From the NCBI RefSeq assembly GCF_014692495.1, contig NZ_JACOIJ010000003.1:1-64000 (forward strand): a stretch of DNA of 64,000 bases, read 5' to 3'. The number at the start of each line of letters is the position of its first letter. Positions within the stretch are counted from its first letter, which is position 1. Made by a program: the position numbers and the translations under genes. Under the pieces are notes generated by a model, which ran no database searches, was not told the DNA's origin, and saw only the letters and a program-made list of their open reading frames with translations. Below are positions 52,689-62,068 of this stretch, piece after piece. The stretch comes from Sphingobacterium litopenaei (GTDB taxonomy: Bacteria; Bacteroidota; Bacteroidia; Sphingobacteriales; Sphingobacteriaceae).

Positions 52689-55600
52689 TTATAACTTACG
52701 TTTAACTTCTACTTGTTCGTAAGCTTCTACGATATCACCTACTTGGATGTCATTAAACTTGTCGATGTTCAATCCACATTCGTAACCGAATGATACTTCC
52801 TTCACATCATCTTTGAAACGTTTTAACGAAGCTAATTTACCAGTATGGATTACTACGCCATCACGAATAATTCTAATATCATTGCTACGAGAGATCTTAC
52901 CACTTGTAACCATACAACCTGCGATCGTACCCACTTTAGAGATTTTGAAAGTCTCACGAATCTCAACCTCTGCAACGATTTTCTCTTCGAACTTAGGCGC
53001 CAACATACCTTCCATTGCCGATTTAAGTTCATCGATAGCATCATAGATGATAGAGTATAGACGTACATCTATTTGCTCTGTTTCAGCTAATTTACGTGCA
53101 TTTTGCGTAGGTCTCACTTGGAAACCGATGATAATCGCATCAGATGCTGAAGCTAACAAAACGTCTGATTCAGAAATAGCACCCACTGATTTGTGAATAA
53201 TATTTACCTGAATTTCGTCTGTTGACAATTTCAACAAGGAGTCTGATAACGCTTCGATAGAACCATCCACGTCACCTTTCACGATTACATTCAATTCTTT
53301 GAAGTTACCGATAGCCAAACGACGACCGATTTCATCCAATGTAATGTGTTTAGTAGCACGCATACCTTGTTCACGTTGTAATTGTAAACGTTTATTTGCT
53401 ACTTGACGAGCTTCAGATTCACTCTCTAGGACGTACAATTTATCACCTGCTGTTGGTGCACCTGACATACCTAAGATCTGAACTGGTGTCGAAGGTCCAG
53501 CTTCTTTCACCCGTTCACCACGTTCATTTGTTAAAGCTTTTACTTTACCTGAGTGTGAACCTGCTAAGATCGCATCTCCTACTCGCAATGTACCACCTTG
53601 TACTAATACCGTAGTTACAATACCACGACCTTTATCTAAAGCTGATTCAATTACAGAACCTACAGCACGTTTTTTAGGATCGGCTTTCAATTCTAACAAT
53701 TCAGCTTCTAATAATACTTTTTCTAATAATAAATCAACGTTCTCACCTGTTTTAGCAGAAATCTCTTGTGCTTGGTATTTACCACCCCAATCTTCCACTA
53801 AAATGTTCATTGCTGATAATTGCTCACGGATTCTATCCGCATTCGCTCCTGGTTTATCCACTTTAGTAAAAGCGAATACAATTGGAGATCCTGCTGCTTG
53901 TGCGTGATTAATAGCTTCTCTAGTTTGAGGCATCACGGCATCATCGGCAGCGATAACAATAATAACGATATCCGTTACTTTAGCACCACGAGCACGCATC
54001 GCAGTGAAGGCTTCGTGACCTGGAGTATCTAAGAATGTAATCTTACGACCATCATCCAATTTCACGGCATACGCACCGATGTGTTGGGTAATACCACCTG
54101 CTTCACCTTTAGTTACGTTAGCTTTACGGATATAATCCAATAATGAAGTTTTACCGTGATCGACGTGTCCCATTACTGTTACGATAGGTGCACGAGGAAC
54201 TAAGTTCGCTTCGTTGTCAGCTTCTTCTAATTCAGCAACTTCCTCATCTTCAGGTTTGATAAATTCAACTTGGTAACCAAACTCATCCGCTACGATAGTT
54301 AAAGTCTCCGCGTCTAAACGTTGGTTGATAGACACGAACATACCTAAACTCATACACGTAGCAATAATTTGAGTTACAGGAACATCCATCAAGTTTGCTA
54401 ACTCATTTGCTGTAACGAATTCAGTTACACGCAAGATTTTAGCTTGCAATTCTTGTTCCAATGCTGCCTCTTCTGCTGAATGTGCTATATCATCACGTTT
54501 TTGACGACGTAATTTCGCACGTTGAGCAAACTTACCTGATTTACCAGCACCACTTAAGCGAGCAAGTGTTGCTTTGATTTGATCTTGAATTTCTTTTTCT
54601 GATAATTCTTCTTTAGGAGCTTCATTTCTTCCGCCTTTACCTTTATGATCAAATCTACCTCTTCCTCCAGTGTTGTTATTACCTCCTGGACGATTATTGT
54701 TATTTCCTCCAGGTCTGTTTTGGCCTTGACCGTGTTGACCTGCTGGTCTATTTTGGTTTTGACCGTGCTGACCACCACCTTGTCGATTTTGACCATGTTG
54801 ACCACCACCTTGTTGATTGTTTTGGTCATTTGGAGACACAGGAGTGCCTGGTTTATTCGTACGCTTACGCTTACGTTTATTATCTTGATTCGAATTAGAA
54901 GATGAAGCTACAGGCTTTTCTTTCGGTTTGAAAGTTGGTAATTCAATCTTACCAATTACCTTAGGTCCTTCTAATTTTTCCGAACGTGCGCGGATAACAT
55001 CATCAACCGGCTCTTCTTTTGCTTTTGGAGCTACTGGTTTTTGCTCTTGTTTCTCTACTGGTTTAGGGTCGATTTTAGGAGCAACTACTTGTACAGGTTT
55101 AGCTTCCTCTTTAACTGGAGCAGCCTCTACTTTTTCTACTTGTACAGGCTTAACCTCTACTTTTGGTTCTTCTTTCACCTCTTCTTTAATAGGTTCTGGT
55201 TTAGGTTCTTCCTTTTTCTCGACTACCGGAGTTACTGGAGCCTGTTGTACTGGCTTTCGTTCGACAGGCTGTTCCTCTACCTTTTTAGGTTTTGGTTTAT
55301 TTAAACTATCTAAATCAATTTTACCAACTACTTTTAAAGAACCTGTATTTGATTCCTCTTTCTCTTGTTTTGCAGGTTCTTCTTTTGCTGCAGGCGGAGT
55401 TACTAAAGGATTCTTAATTAAAATTTCATTCTCAATATCTTCATTTTTAGAAGAAGATGACTCTGGAGAAGGAGCAGAACTTCCTGATGAAGGAGCTTCT
55501 TCACGACGAATCTTGCCAATTACAATTTGTTTAGCTTCATCTTTTGCGATTTTATCCCCTTGAAATTTACGCAAAAGAACATCGTACATATCTGCAGATA

Positions 55601-55724
55601 ATTTTGTCGTAGGCTTAGCTTCGACATCGAAACCTTTATCCTTTAAAAAATCTACTGCAGTACCAATACCAATATTAAGCTCTTTTGCTGCTTTAAGTAA
55701 GTTTATGCTTTTACCTTCTGTCAT
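52689..55724 (-). CDS. infB: Translation initiation factor IF-2
   Basis: IF-2 is the GTPase that places initiator tRNA on the ribosome. The 1011-residue protein has an N-terminal IF2-N domain ([14 protein letters not shown]), a long Lys/Glu/Pro-rich linker (about 80-260), a Gly/Gln/Asn-rich segment (about 295-360), a second IF2-N-like helix and the GTPase core with [39 protein letters not shown] and SAKTGENV. Domains II-IV follow to the end. The length is due to the low-complexity linker and is normal for Bacteroidota. Confidence 0.97.
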   Translation of the reverse strand: MTEGKSINLLKAAKELNIGIGTAVDFLKDKGFDVEAKPTTKLSADMYDVLLRKFQGDKIAKDEAKQIVIGKIRREEAPSSGSSAPSPESSSSKNEDIENEILIKNPLVTPPAAKEEPAKQEKEESNTGSLKVVGKIDLDSLNKPKPKKVEEQPVERKPVQQAPVTPVVEKKEEPKPEPIKEEVKEEPKVEVKPVQVEKVEAAPVKEEAKPVQVVAPKIDPKPVEKQEQKPVAPKAKEEPVDDVIRARSEKLEGPKVIGKIELPTFKPKEKPVASSSNSNQDNKRKRKRTNKPGTPVSPNDQNNQQGGGQHGQNRQGGGQHGQNQNRPAGQHGQGQNRPGGNNNNRPGGNNNTGGRGRFDHKGKGGRNEAPKEELSEKEIQDQIKATLARLSGAGKSGKFAQRAKLRRQKRDDIAHSAEEAALEQELQAKILRVTEFVTANELANLMDVPVTQIIATCMSLGMFVSINQRLDAETLTIVADEFGYQVEFIKPEDEEVAELEEADNEANLVPRAPIVTVMGHVDHGKTSLLDYIRKANVTKGEAGGITQHIGAYAVKLDDGRKITFLDTPGHEAFTAMRARGAKVTDIVIIVIAADDAVMPQTREAINHAQAAGSPIVFAFTKVDKPGANADRIREQLSAMNILVEDWGGKYQAQEISAKTGENVDLLLEKVLLEAELLELKADPKKRAVGSVIESALDKGRGIVTTVLVQGGTLRVGDAILAGSHSGKVKALTNERGERVKEAGPSTPVQILGMSGAPTAGDKLYVLESESEARQVANKRLQLQREQGMRATKHITLDEIGRRLAIGNFKELNVIVKGDVDGSIEALSDSLLKLSTDEIQVNIIHKSVGAISESDVLLASASDAIIIGFQVRPTQNARKLAETEQIDVRLYSIIYDAIDELKSAMEGMLAPKFEEKIVAEVEIRETFKISKVGTIAGCMVTSGKISRSNDIRIIRDGVVIHTGKLASLKRFKDDVKEVSFGYECGLNIDKFNDIQVGDIVEAYEQVEVKRKL

Positions 55725-55756
55725 CTAATATTAACCTCTAAAAATTCTGTTCTTTA

Positions 55757-55790
55757 CAAAAATATGATTTTTTCGCACGCATTTAACAAA
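55757..55790 (-). promoter_or_regulatory. Candidate infB promoter
   Basis: The minus strand carries TTTG (55787-55790) and TATTTTTG (55757-55764) with 22 bases between, close to the Bacteroidota minus 33 / minus 7 spacing. It lies in the 106-base gap between nusA and infB. Confidence 0.5.
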
Positions 55791-55830
55791 TATTTACATT
55801 TTATATGTAAGATATTTTAGCATCTGAATT

Positions 55831-57072
55831 TTATTCAAATTCAGATGCTAAGATGCGCACGATTTCTTGAATTGTATCTTCTTCTAAATCTGTACGACGT
55901 ACCAACTCTTCTTGTGACAACGCTAACACGGATTTCGCACTATCCAAACCAACACGTTTTAATTCGTCAATGATCCAGCTGTCGATTTCGTCTGCGAATT
56001 CTTCGATATCCACATCCTCCTCTACTTCGTCATTTTCGCGATATACGTCGATTTCATAACCTGTCAATTTACCTGCCAATTTGATGTTGTGACCACCACG
56101 ACCAATAGCTAATGACACTTGATCAGGTTTCAAATACACCGCTGCAGTTTTATTTTCATCATCAATTTTGATGGATGAAATACGTGCTGGACTCAATGCA
56201 CGTGTGATATATAATGAAGCATTTGTTGTAAAATTGATCACGTCAATGTTTTCATTACGCAATTCACGAACGATACCGTGAATACGAGAACCTTTCATAC
56301 CCACACATGCTCCTACTGGATCAATACGATCATCGTACGATTCTACAGCAACTTTAGCACGTTCTCCTGGTTCACGAACGATTTTCTTAATCGTAATCAA
56401 ACCGTCAAAGATCTCAGGAACTTCTAATTCAAATAAACGTTGCAAGAATTCTGGTGCAGTACGTGAGATAATGATTTTAGGATTACTATTCATCATATCT
56501 ACCTTGTGTACTACCGCGCGAATGCTATCACCTTTTTTGAAATAATCCGCAGGGATTTGCTCTGTTTTAGGTAATAACAATTCATTGCCATCTTCGTCTA
56601 AAACTAAAATCTCTTTTTTCCAAATTTGGTAAACTTCTCCGATTACCAATTCACCTTCGCGATCTTTATATTTTTTGAAAACTTCATCTTTCTCTAGTTC
56701 TAAAATTTTAGATACTAAAGTTTGACGAGCAGCCAAAATAGCACGACGTCCAAAGCTTTCTAGGGTAATCTGCTCGATGTACTCATCACCTACTTCTAGG
56801 TCTGGATCATATTGATGTGCTTCAGCCAATTCGATTTCTAAATCGTCATCTTCTGAGAAGCCATCTTCCATGACAACGCGAGTTCTCCAGATTTCTAAGT
56901 CACCGTTATCTGGATTCACGATTACGTCAACATTTTCGTCTGTACCGAAACGTTTACGAATCATACTACGAAATACTTCTTCAAGTACTGTGATTACCGT
57001 TGGACGGTCAATATTTTTGAACTCTTTAAACTCCTGAAAAGAGTCAATCAAATTAATATTGGTACTGCTCAT
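55831..57072 (-). CDS. nusA: Transcription termination/antitermination factor NusA
   Basis: NusA binds RNA polymerase and RNA to control pausing and termination. The 413-residue protein has the N-terminal polymerase-binding domain (NLIDSFQEFKEFKNID), an S1 domain (YKDREGELVIGEVYQI...ILVLDEDGNELLLPKTEQIP), two KH domains (VGACVGMKGSRIHGIVRELRNENIDVINF; VSLAIGRGGHNIKLAGKLTG) and a short acidic C-terminal helix region. The C-terminal acidic repeats of E. coli NusA are shortened. It follows rimP with 1 base between. Confidence 0.96.
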   Translation of the reverse strand: MSSTNINLIDSFQEFKEFKNIDRPTVITVLEEVFRSMIRKRFGTDENVDVIVNPDNGDLEIWRTRVVMEDGFSEDDDLEIELAEAHQYDPDLEVGDEYIEQITLESFGRRAILAARQTLVSKILELEKDEVFKKYKDREGELVIGEVYQIWKKEILVLDEDGNELLLPKTEQIPADYFKKGDSIRAVVHKVDMMNSNPKIIISRTAPEFLQRLFELEVPEIFDGLITIKKIVREPGERAKVAVESYDDRIDPVGACVGMKGSRIHGIVRELRNENIDVINFTTNASLYITRALSPARISSIKIDDENKTAAVYLKPDQVSLAIGRGGHNIKLAGKLTGYEIDVYRENDEVEEDVDIEEFADEIDSWIIDELKRVGLDSAKSVLALSQEELVRRTDLEEDTIQEIVRILASEFE

Positions 57073-57073
57073 T

Positions 57074-57538
57074 TTATTTAAATGAAATTAACACTCTTGT
57101 TTCCTTTATTTGATCTACTGGTATTGAAGCTTCTTTTAATTCAGCCTTTTTACCTTTTTCTTTTACTTTTTCTTCAATAGTAACTTCGCTTTCTGTAGCA
57201 GCAAGAAGTTTACCTTCTTTTTTGTCACCATTTGCTAGTTTAACACGAACGTCTCTACCAATGTTTTTGGTATACTGACGTAAAAGTGTCAAAGGAGAAT
57301 CTATTCCCGGAGAAGAAACTTCCAAACGGTACGCATGTTCGATTACATTTTCTTCTTCTAGATGAAATCCCACATGTCTACTTACACCCACACAGTCATC
57401 AATCGAAATCCCTTGATCACCATCTAATAAAATGGATAAAATTCCATTTTTAAGCATAGTAATATTAACGATAAAAAGGTCGGGACGATCGGCGATTTTT
57501 TCTTCTACTAATTCTCTAACTCGTTTTTCAATCTGCAT
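57074..57538 (-). CDS. rimP: Ribosome maturation factor RimP
   Basis: RimP aids assembly of the 30S subunit. The 154-residue protein reads MQIEKRVRELVEEKIADRP, ISIDDCVGVSRHVGFHLEEENVIEHAYRLEVSSPGIDSPL, and a C-terminal beta domain with VKLANGDKKEGKLLAATES. ATG 57538 is chosen because the earlier in-frame methionine at 57610 would run through a strong terminator hairpin. It is first in the rimP-nusA(-infB) operon. Confidence 0.94.
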   Translation of the reverse strand: MQIEKRVRELVEEKIADRPDLFIVNITMLKNGILSILLDGDQGISIDDCVGVSRHVGFHLEEENVIEHAYRLEVSSPGIDSPLTLLRQYTKNIGRDVRVKLANGDKKEGKLLAATESEVTIEEKVKEKGKKAELKEASIPVDQIKETRVLISFK

Positions 57539-57554
57539 AATTTTCAAAATTGAA

Positions 57555-57583
57555 TTAAAAAAGGGGGCATTCCATGCCCCCTT
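57555..57583 (-). terminator. Strong hairpin with T-run ahead of rimP
   Basis: AAGGGGGCAT and ATGCCCCCTT pair perfectly around TCC, and the minus strand then reads TTTTTT. It either ends the S24-type repressor gene or, if a minus 7 box at 57598 is used, acts as a leader attenuator for rimP. Confidence 0.8.
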
Positions 57584-57597
57584 CCTTTCAGATAATG

Positions 57598-57605
57598 CAA
57601 ATATA
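57598..57605 (-). promoter_or_regulatory. Candidate minus 7 box for rimP-nusA
   Basis: The minus strand reads TATATTTG, a TANNTTTG match. Its expected start of transcription lies upstream of the hairpin at 57561-57583. No TANNTTTG occurs between hairpin and rimP. Confidence 0.4.
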
Positions 57606-57639
57606 CACAATAATTATATAAGCAAGAAATTTTGTCATA

Positions 57640-58416
57640 CTATTTTTTCGTTTCTACTACAGAATTTATAGTTTTTTGCATTTGAGCCATCATCGTAGTT
57701 AACGATTCAATAGTTGGCTCTGCGCTAGGCTCAGGGAATTCCGTAGAGATATAGGCTTTTGCTTTCCATACTTCTAAGATATCCTCAGGTTGCACCCAAT
57801 AGGGCTCATAAACTTTATTATCTGACACCAATTTTAATCCTTTGTCGTCTTTATATTTGAAAGCTATACGTTTGTACACCACTCCATCATCTTTAGAAAT
57901 TACCACGTATGTCTGACCAGCTTTGATATCATGCCAATCATCTACGTATTCGCCTATCACAATCGAACCGCTTGGAAGTGGCAACATTGAATCACCTTTA
58001 ATCTCAAATGCACGATAAGTTCCTTGATTAAACATTGGCAACGAAAATCTCGGTAATTCTTTTACATACTCTGGATCTCCATAACCGTTCAAATATCCAG
58101 CACTAGCTTTTACGGGTACTAGTTCGATATTTTCTTTATCCTCCTTATCTACCGTAACCGAAAGCACTCGAAGATTAGAAGAATTACTTTTTGCAACAGG
58201 TTTCCACTTCTCATCGATCACATCATTTGCTAATTCATCCATACTTAACCCATAATGTTCTGCTATTTTTTTTAGCAATTCATATTTAGGCTCAGCACGA
58301 TCTTCTTCATACGCACCTACAGAAGCACGTTTAATCCCCATTAAATCAGCAAATTGCTGCTGTGTTAAGTTATGTTTCTTACGCAGAAACTTCAAATTGG
58401 AAGCAATATTTGACAT
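57640..58416 (-). CDS. XRE-HTH plus S24 (LexA-like) repressor
   Basis: This 258-residue protein has an N-terminal XRE helix-turn-helix (about 8-62, LKFLRKKHNLTQQQFADLMGIKRASVGAYEEDR) and a C-terminal S24 peptidase domain. The latter has a cleavage-type Ala106-Gly107, the catalytic Ser143 in GDSM and Lys182 in VVYKRI, and IVIGEYV. It is probably a repressor that cleaves itself on DNA damage or other signal. ATG 58416 is preferred over the long N-terminal extension to 58503. It is divergent from the gene at 58521. Confidence 0.9.
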   Translation of the reverse strand: MSNIASNLKFLRKKHNLTQQQFADLMGIKRASVGAYEEDRAEPKYELLKKIAEHYGLSMDELANDVIDEKWKPVAKSNSSNLRVLSVTVDKEDKENIELVPVKASAGYLNGYGDPEYVKELPRFSLPMFNQGTYRAFEIKGDSMLPLPSGSIVIGEYVDDWHDIKAGQTYVVISKDDGVVYKRIAFKYKDDKGLKLVSDNKVYEPYWVQPEDILEVWKAKAYISTEFPEPSAEPTIESLTTMMAQMQKTINSVVETKK

Positions 58417-58427
58417 TATATTTTTTT

Positions 58428-58435
58428 CAAAATTA
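58428..58435 (-). promoter_or_regulatory. Candidate minus 7 box of the S24-type repressor
   Basis: The minus strand reads TAATTTTG, a TANNTTTG match 11 bases before ATG 58416. The palindrome 58444-58460 sits just upstream, where an operator would block polymerase. Confidence 0.45.
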
Positions 58436-58443
58436 TTTGTTAA

Positions 58444-58460
58444 TACTAAAATTATTAGTA
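58444..58460. promoter_or_regulatory. Candidate operator palindrome TACTAA-N5-TTAGTA
   Basis: TACTAA (58444-58449) and TTAGTA (58455-58460) form a 17-base palindrome. Further TTAGTA copies on the plus strand at 58478-58483 and 58509-58514 lie in the same divergent gap. It likely binds the S24-type repressor. Confidence 0.5.
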
Positions 58461-58520
58461 ATATTGTGCCAATAAAATTAGTAAACATATTTTGTAAACC
58501 CAAATATTTTAGTAAAAACT

Positions 58521-58838
58521 ATGCAAAAGCACATCGTATATATCACTACAGACGCAAACAGAGTTTATGTTGAGGCTGGTTATTGTCAAGACATTACCCT
58601 AAAATTATTTGAATTACAAAATTCGGCTACCTCTTTTATGTTGCGTGGACCAAAATTTTCACGGATAGTACACACGGAAGAGTTTGATAGTTTTGAAGCG
58701 GCAGAACGCAGAAAAAATGAATTGAATAGTTTTACACGTATGCAAAAAGAAAAATTAATTCGTAAATACAATCCGAATTGGTTAGGAATCCACAACATGG
58801 ACACCTCTATAATGAAGAAAGCTGCTGCTTATGCCTAG
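58521..58838 (+). CDS. Degenerate GIY-YIG superfamily protein
   Basis: This 105-residue protein has the layout of a GIY-YIG endonuclease: HIVYITTDANRVYVEAG at the start, then SRIVHTEEFDSFEAAERRKNELNS and KLIRKYNPNWLGI, matching the family's helix and NPNW end. However the GIY...YIG core reads YIT...YVEA, without the catalytic Tyr-Gly pattern. It is therefore probably inactive as a nuclease. It is divergent from the S24-type repressor, with shared TTAGTA boxes. Confidence 0.65.
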   Translation: MQKHIVYITTDANRVYVEAGYCQDITLKLFELQNSATSFMLRGPKFSRIVHTEEFDSFEAAERRKNELNSFTRMQKEKLIRKYNPNWLGIHNMDTSIMKKAAAYA

Positions 58839-58857
58839 ACATAAACAACAGCTTTTT
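58818..58857 (+). terminator. Terminator overlapping the end of the GIY-YIG-like gene
   Basis: AAAGCTG (58818-58824) pairs with CAGCTTT (58849-58855), with an inner TTATG/CATAA pairing and a TTTTT tail. The left arm lies inside the coding end. Confidence 0.65.
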
Positions 58858-58894
58858 ACAACCTTAACATATATCGCAATGTATGGTATATAGA

Positions 58895-61800
58895 CTACCA
58901 GCCAGGCGTGAAGTTTAATCCAAATGTTCCAATTTTTGATTTCGTTTTTTGGAATGGAATTGCATAATAAGGTTCTAATATCATAGCGCCAAACAAATTA
59001 ACACGTAGCGAAACCCCTGCACTAAATACTGGAACACGCACATTTTGGTTATAGATCATTACAGGTTGATTGTTTCCATCAACTACTGGCTGACCATCTT
59101 TATCTACGGCTTGAACTAAATCCGCATCTGTACGATTCATTTTAATGGTATTGCCACCATACCACGCCAAACCACCATCAACAAAGAAATTCAAGTCAGA
59201 GAATAATAATCCTGATTTGACTAGAGCTAATTTTTCAGGACCTGTAAAAGGTATACGCACTTCAAAATTACCAATTGCCATTCTTGAACCAGAAAGTTCG
59301 GAGAATCCTATATTACCCGTCACATCTACATTACCACTTTCATATCCACGAATCAAATATGGATAACCAATATATAATGGATATAATGCACTTTCATCTT
59401 TTCCTACACGCATATATGAATACAAACGAGCAGCAATTGTCACCGGCTTATAACGATTATATTTTCGAAGATCCACATTAAGTGCTGTAAAGTTATAATC
59501 ACCGAAATATTGTTCTGCACCTAAACGGTATCTAAAACCCTGCAAGGGTGCAGTAATTCCAAATACAGCATTATCTCCTACAAAACCAGAATTTACTTGT
59601 TGGATAACGAAAGGTTTAAAATTACCACCTAACAATTGAGAAGCTTCTTCATTTGTAATTTTTTGTCTATCACCATAGCCGTACCAATAACTTTGTCTCC
59701 ATTTATCCACACGGTAACCATATCTAGAAATTGCAGCTCCCACTTCAAAACGATGATGACGATTAAATGGATAGGCTACAAAAGCTTCAGCCTGTGTTTG
59801 AAAAGTCCGTATAATATAAGTGCTCACCGCTAGCTCTGGCTGTCCTTGATAAAATTCTTCGTAACCATATTGTGAAAAACCGGTCATATAAGGAATATGG
59901 GATAATGCACCTCCCCAATTCCAACGACTACGCTGATTAATATAAGCAACCTGACCTCCAAAATCATAAATTTCACCATTAATATTCAAAGCAGCGAAGA
60001 TTTGATTATATCCAAGAATATCTGAAAATTGACCTTGCACGCCTGAATTGATACCAGCACCATAGCGCGATCCAACAGACATTCCAACACCAGAATTAGC
60101 TAGATAATCTAACTTGAATTTTGGTGTATAAGCTATATTGCTAATCTGCGCATCGTTGATACGTTCAAAAACATTGAAATTACTTAAGTTACGATTTACA
60201 ACATTCACTCCACGATCTACATTTGGTGGCAAAATAGCTGCAGTCATATCTATTTCCTGTGCTGAAACTTGTACAGGTTCGAATTCAGAAACATTTGCTT
60301 TATAAATGTTATACTTTTTCTTTTTAAAGAAGGAGTACACTATTTCATCATTTGCCGAAACGGATATAGCAGGAGAATATTCTGTAATACCTGATATACC
60401 CGTGAAGTAATCGGTCAAACGTTCTACCGTACCTGAATTTAAATGATAACGATATAGGTTACGGAATCCGTCACTATTGGATAAGAAAAAGATCGATGTT
60501 CCATCACCTGAAAATTGTGGATTTAAATTGTTAGCTCCTGGGAATACATCAATATTTGTGATTTTTCCTGTAGCAATTTCATACAGCGCCAAGTTCATTG
60601 GAATACTTACCGAACGGCTATTGCTTTCTAATGCCACACGATCGGTACTGAATACTATATATTTTCCGTCACGCGAATAGTTTGGTTGATAATCCGAATA
60701 ATGGTCGTCAGTTAATTGCGTAAGTTTTTTAGTTTTTATATTATAGGTATATAAATCCGATCTTCCTTCCTCTAATCCTGAAAATGCCACTGTTTCACCA
60801 TCTGGGGACCATGCTATATTCGCAAATTCTACAATATTACCCATAGCTTCTGTCAAGATAGGATTACCACTTTCGACATCCACAATCATCAGCTTGTTCT
60901 TACCTTGCGAAAACACAGAAAAAGCAAATTTTTTAGAATCTGGAGAAAAAGAACCCGCGGATTCTAAGAAACTAAATTCGTCAATATCCTTATTTGTCAA
61001 CTTACTTCCCAGCTTTCGTATTCGCTTGCCTGTTTTGGCATCAGCGAGAAATAAATCTATACTAAATAAATCTTGTTCGGATAAGTAAACGAGATATTTT
61101 CCATCTGGTGAGATGGTAGGCGAAAGGTTCATTTCTCCCGCATTTGTTTGATTGATTAGATTAATACCTATGGGACGCGTAGTCGTATCCTTTCCTAAAT
61201 TACGATACGCTTGCTCCATACTATTTTTCCATAAAGTAGACATGGTTTGCGCGTCATAACCAAACACTCTGCGCATCGCAAATTCATACCCATATTTGGC
61301 TGTTTCGATGAACAGCGGCATGATAACTGTATCCCCATAAGTGGAACCGATAAATGACCAAAAAGCCTGCCCATAACGATAAGGAAAATAATTGTAAGAC
61401 TGCTCCGTCATTTGTTTTAATGAAGGAATATCTTTGTGTAAATAAGCATCACGCATCCACATAGAAGTAAAAGCATCTTTCTTACCGATAGAAAAATATT
61501 CCGCCATTCCCTCAATCATCCATAATGGAATATTTCCGATATTTTCCAGACGCGTAGAATCCCCTCCTTCCATGATCACACGATATTGGAAAGCGTGAAC
61601 CATCTCGTGGCCTAACACGTGTCGGGTTTGTTGATTAATCTGCATAATAGGCATAACGACACGCTGTTTAAACGCTTCAGTTACACCTCCGGTCCCAACG
61701 GATATTTCGCCTGAAATGGCAGTTGTTTGTTGAAATTCAGGATGGTTATTGTAGATAATAATTGGATTTTTGCGCGAAAAAGTATCTTGAAAAACCTGTT

Positions 61801-62032
61801 GATGCATATCATACCAGATTTCGGACTCTTTGGCTAACCAACGCATCATGGAATCATTTTGCAGGTAATAGTAAATATTGAAATGCGGAGTGTCGTACAC
61901 TTTAAAATTCAACTTTTTGTACCGCATTTTATTCTGCCCAAAATACTGCGCATTTACCGATCCCCCAAAGACAAGCATTAATGCTAAGCAGCACAAAATC
62001 TTATTAAAACACTTTTTTGCCAACAAACTCAT
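58895..62032 (-). CDS. Fusion of HExxH peptidase, TolB-like propeller and Omp85-type barrel
   Basis: This 1045-residue outer membrane protein has a signal peptide (ending VNAQ) and three parts. Residues about 35-280 carry GHEMVHAFQY (His142, Glu143, His146) and MIEGMAEYF, a gluzincin-type peptidase. Residues about 290-590 form a WD40/PD40-like propeller (SPTISPDGKYLVYLSEQD, IAWSPDGETVAFSG, NYSRDGKYIVFSTD). Residues about 640-1045 are a beta-barrel with the Omp85 L6 motif YLIRGYESG (Arg895-Gly-Tyr897). Gene symbol and substrate are unknown. It starts 36 bases after the PBP gene end. Confidence 0.85.
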   Translation of the reverse strand: MSLLAKKCFNKILCCLALMLVFGGSVNAQYFGQNKMRYKKLNFKVYDTPHFNIYYYLQNDSMMRWLAKESEIWYDMHQQVFQDTFSRKNPIIIYNNHPEFQQTTAISGEISVGTGGVTEAFKQRVVMPIMQINQQTRHVLGHEMVHAFQYRVIMEGGDSTRLENIGNIPLWMIEGMAEYFSIGKKDAFTSMWMRDAYLHKDIPSLKQMTEQSYNYFPYRYGQAFWSFIGSTYGDTVIMPLFIETAKYGYEFAMRRVFGYDAQTMSTLWKNSMEQAYRNLGKDTTTRPIGINLINQTNAGEMNLSPTISPDGKYLVYLSEQDLFSIDLFLADAKTGKRIRKLGSKLTNKDIDEFSFLESAGSFSPDSKKFAFSVFSQGKNKLMIVDVESGNPILTEAMGNIVEFANIAWSPDGETVAFSGLEEGRSDLYTYNIKTKKLTQLTDDHYSDYQPNYSRDGKYIVFSTDRVALESNSRSVSIPMNLALYEIATGKITNIDVFPGANNLNPQFSGDGTSIFFLSNSDGFRNLYRYHLNSGTVERLTDYFTGISGITEYSPAISVSANDEIVYSFFKKKKYNIYKANVSEFEPVQVSAQEIDMTAAILPPNVDRGVNVVNRNLSNFNVFERINDAQISNIAYTPKFKLDYLANSGVGMSVGSRYGAGINSGVQGQFSDILGYNQIFAALNINGEIYDFGGQVAYINQRSRWNWGGALSHIPYMTGFSQYGYEEFYQGQPELAVSTYIIRTFQTQAEAFVAYPFNRHHRFEVGAAISRYGYRVDKWRQSYWYGYGDRQKITNEEASQLLGGNFKPFVIQQVNSGFVGDNAVFGITAPLQGFRYRLGAEQYFGDYNFTALNVDLRKYNRYKPVTIAARLYSYMRVGKDESALYPLYIGYPYLIRGYESGNVDVTGNIGFSELSGSRMAIGNFEVRIPFTGPEKLALVKSGLLFSDLNFFVDGGLAWYGGNTIKMNRTDADLVQAVDKDGQPVVDGNNQPVMIYNQNVRVPVFSAGVSLRVNLFGAMILEPYYAIPFQKTKSKIGTFGLNFTPGW

Positions 62033-62068
62033 AATTAAATAGTTAATACTATAAATTTTGTAATTTTC

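Noticed and set aside
54928..55563. Long plus-strand open frame opposite infB (Ser/Thr/Gly-rich)
   Set aside because: It is the antisense shadow of the Lys/Glu/Pro-rich IF-2 linker; composition is explained by the real gene.
57539..57610. Longer N-terminus of RimP from ATG 57610
   Set aside because: It would be translated through a strong terminator hairpin and adds residues not found in the family.
57640..58416. S24-type repressor as part of a prophage
   Set aside because: Both sides are housekeeping genes and no phage structural, integrase or attachment sequences were seen.
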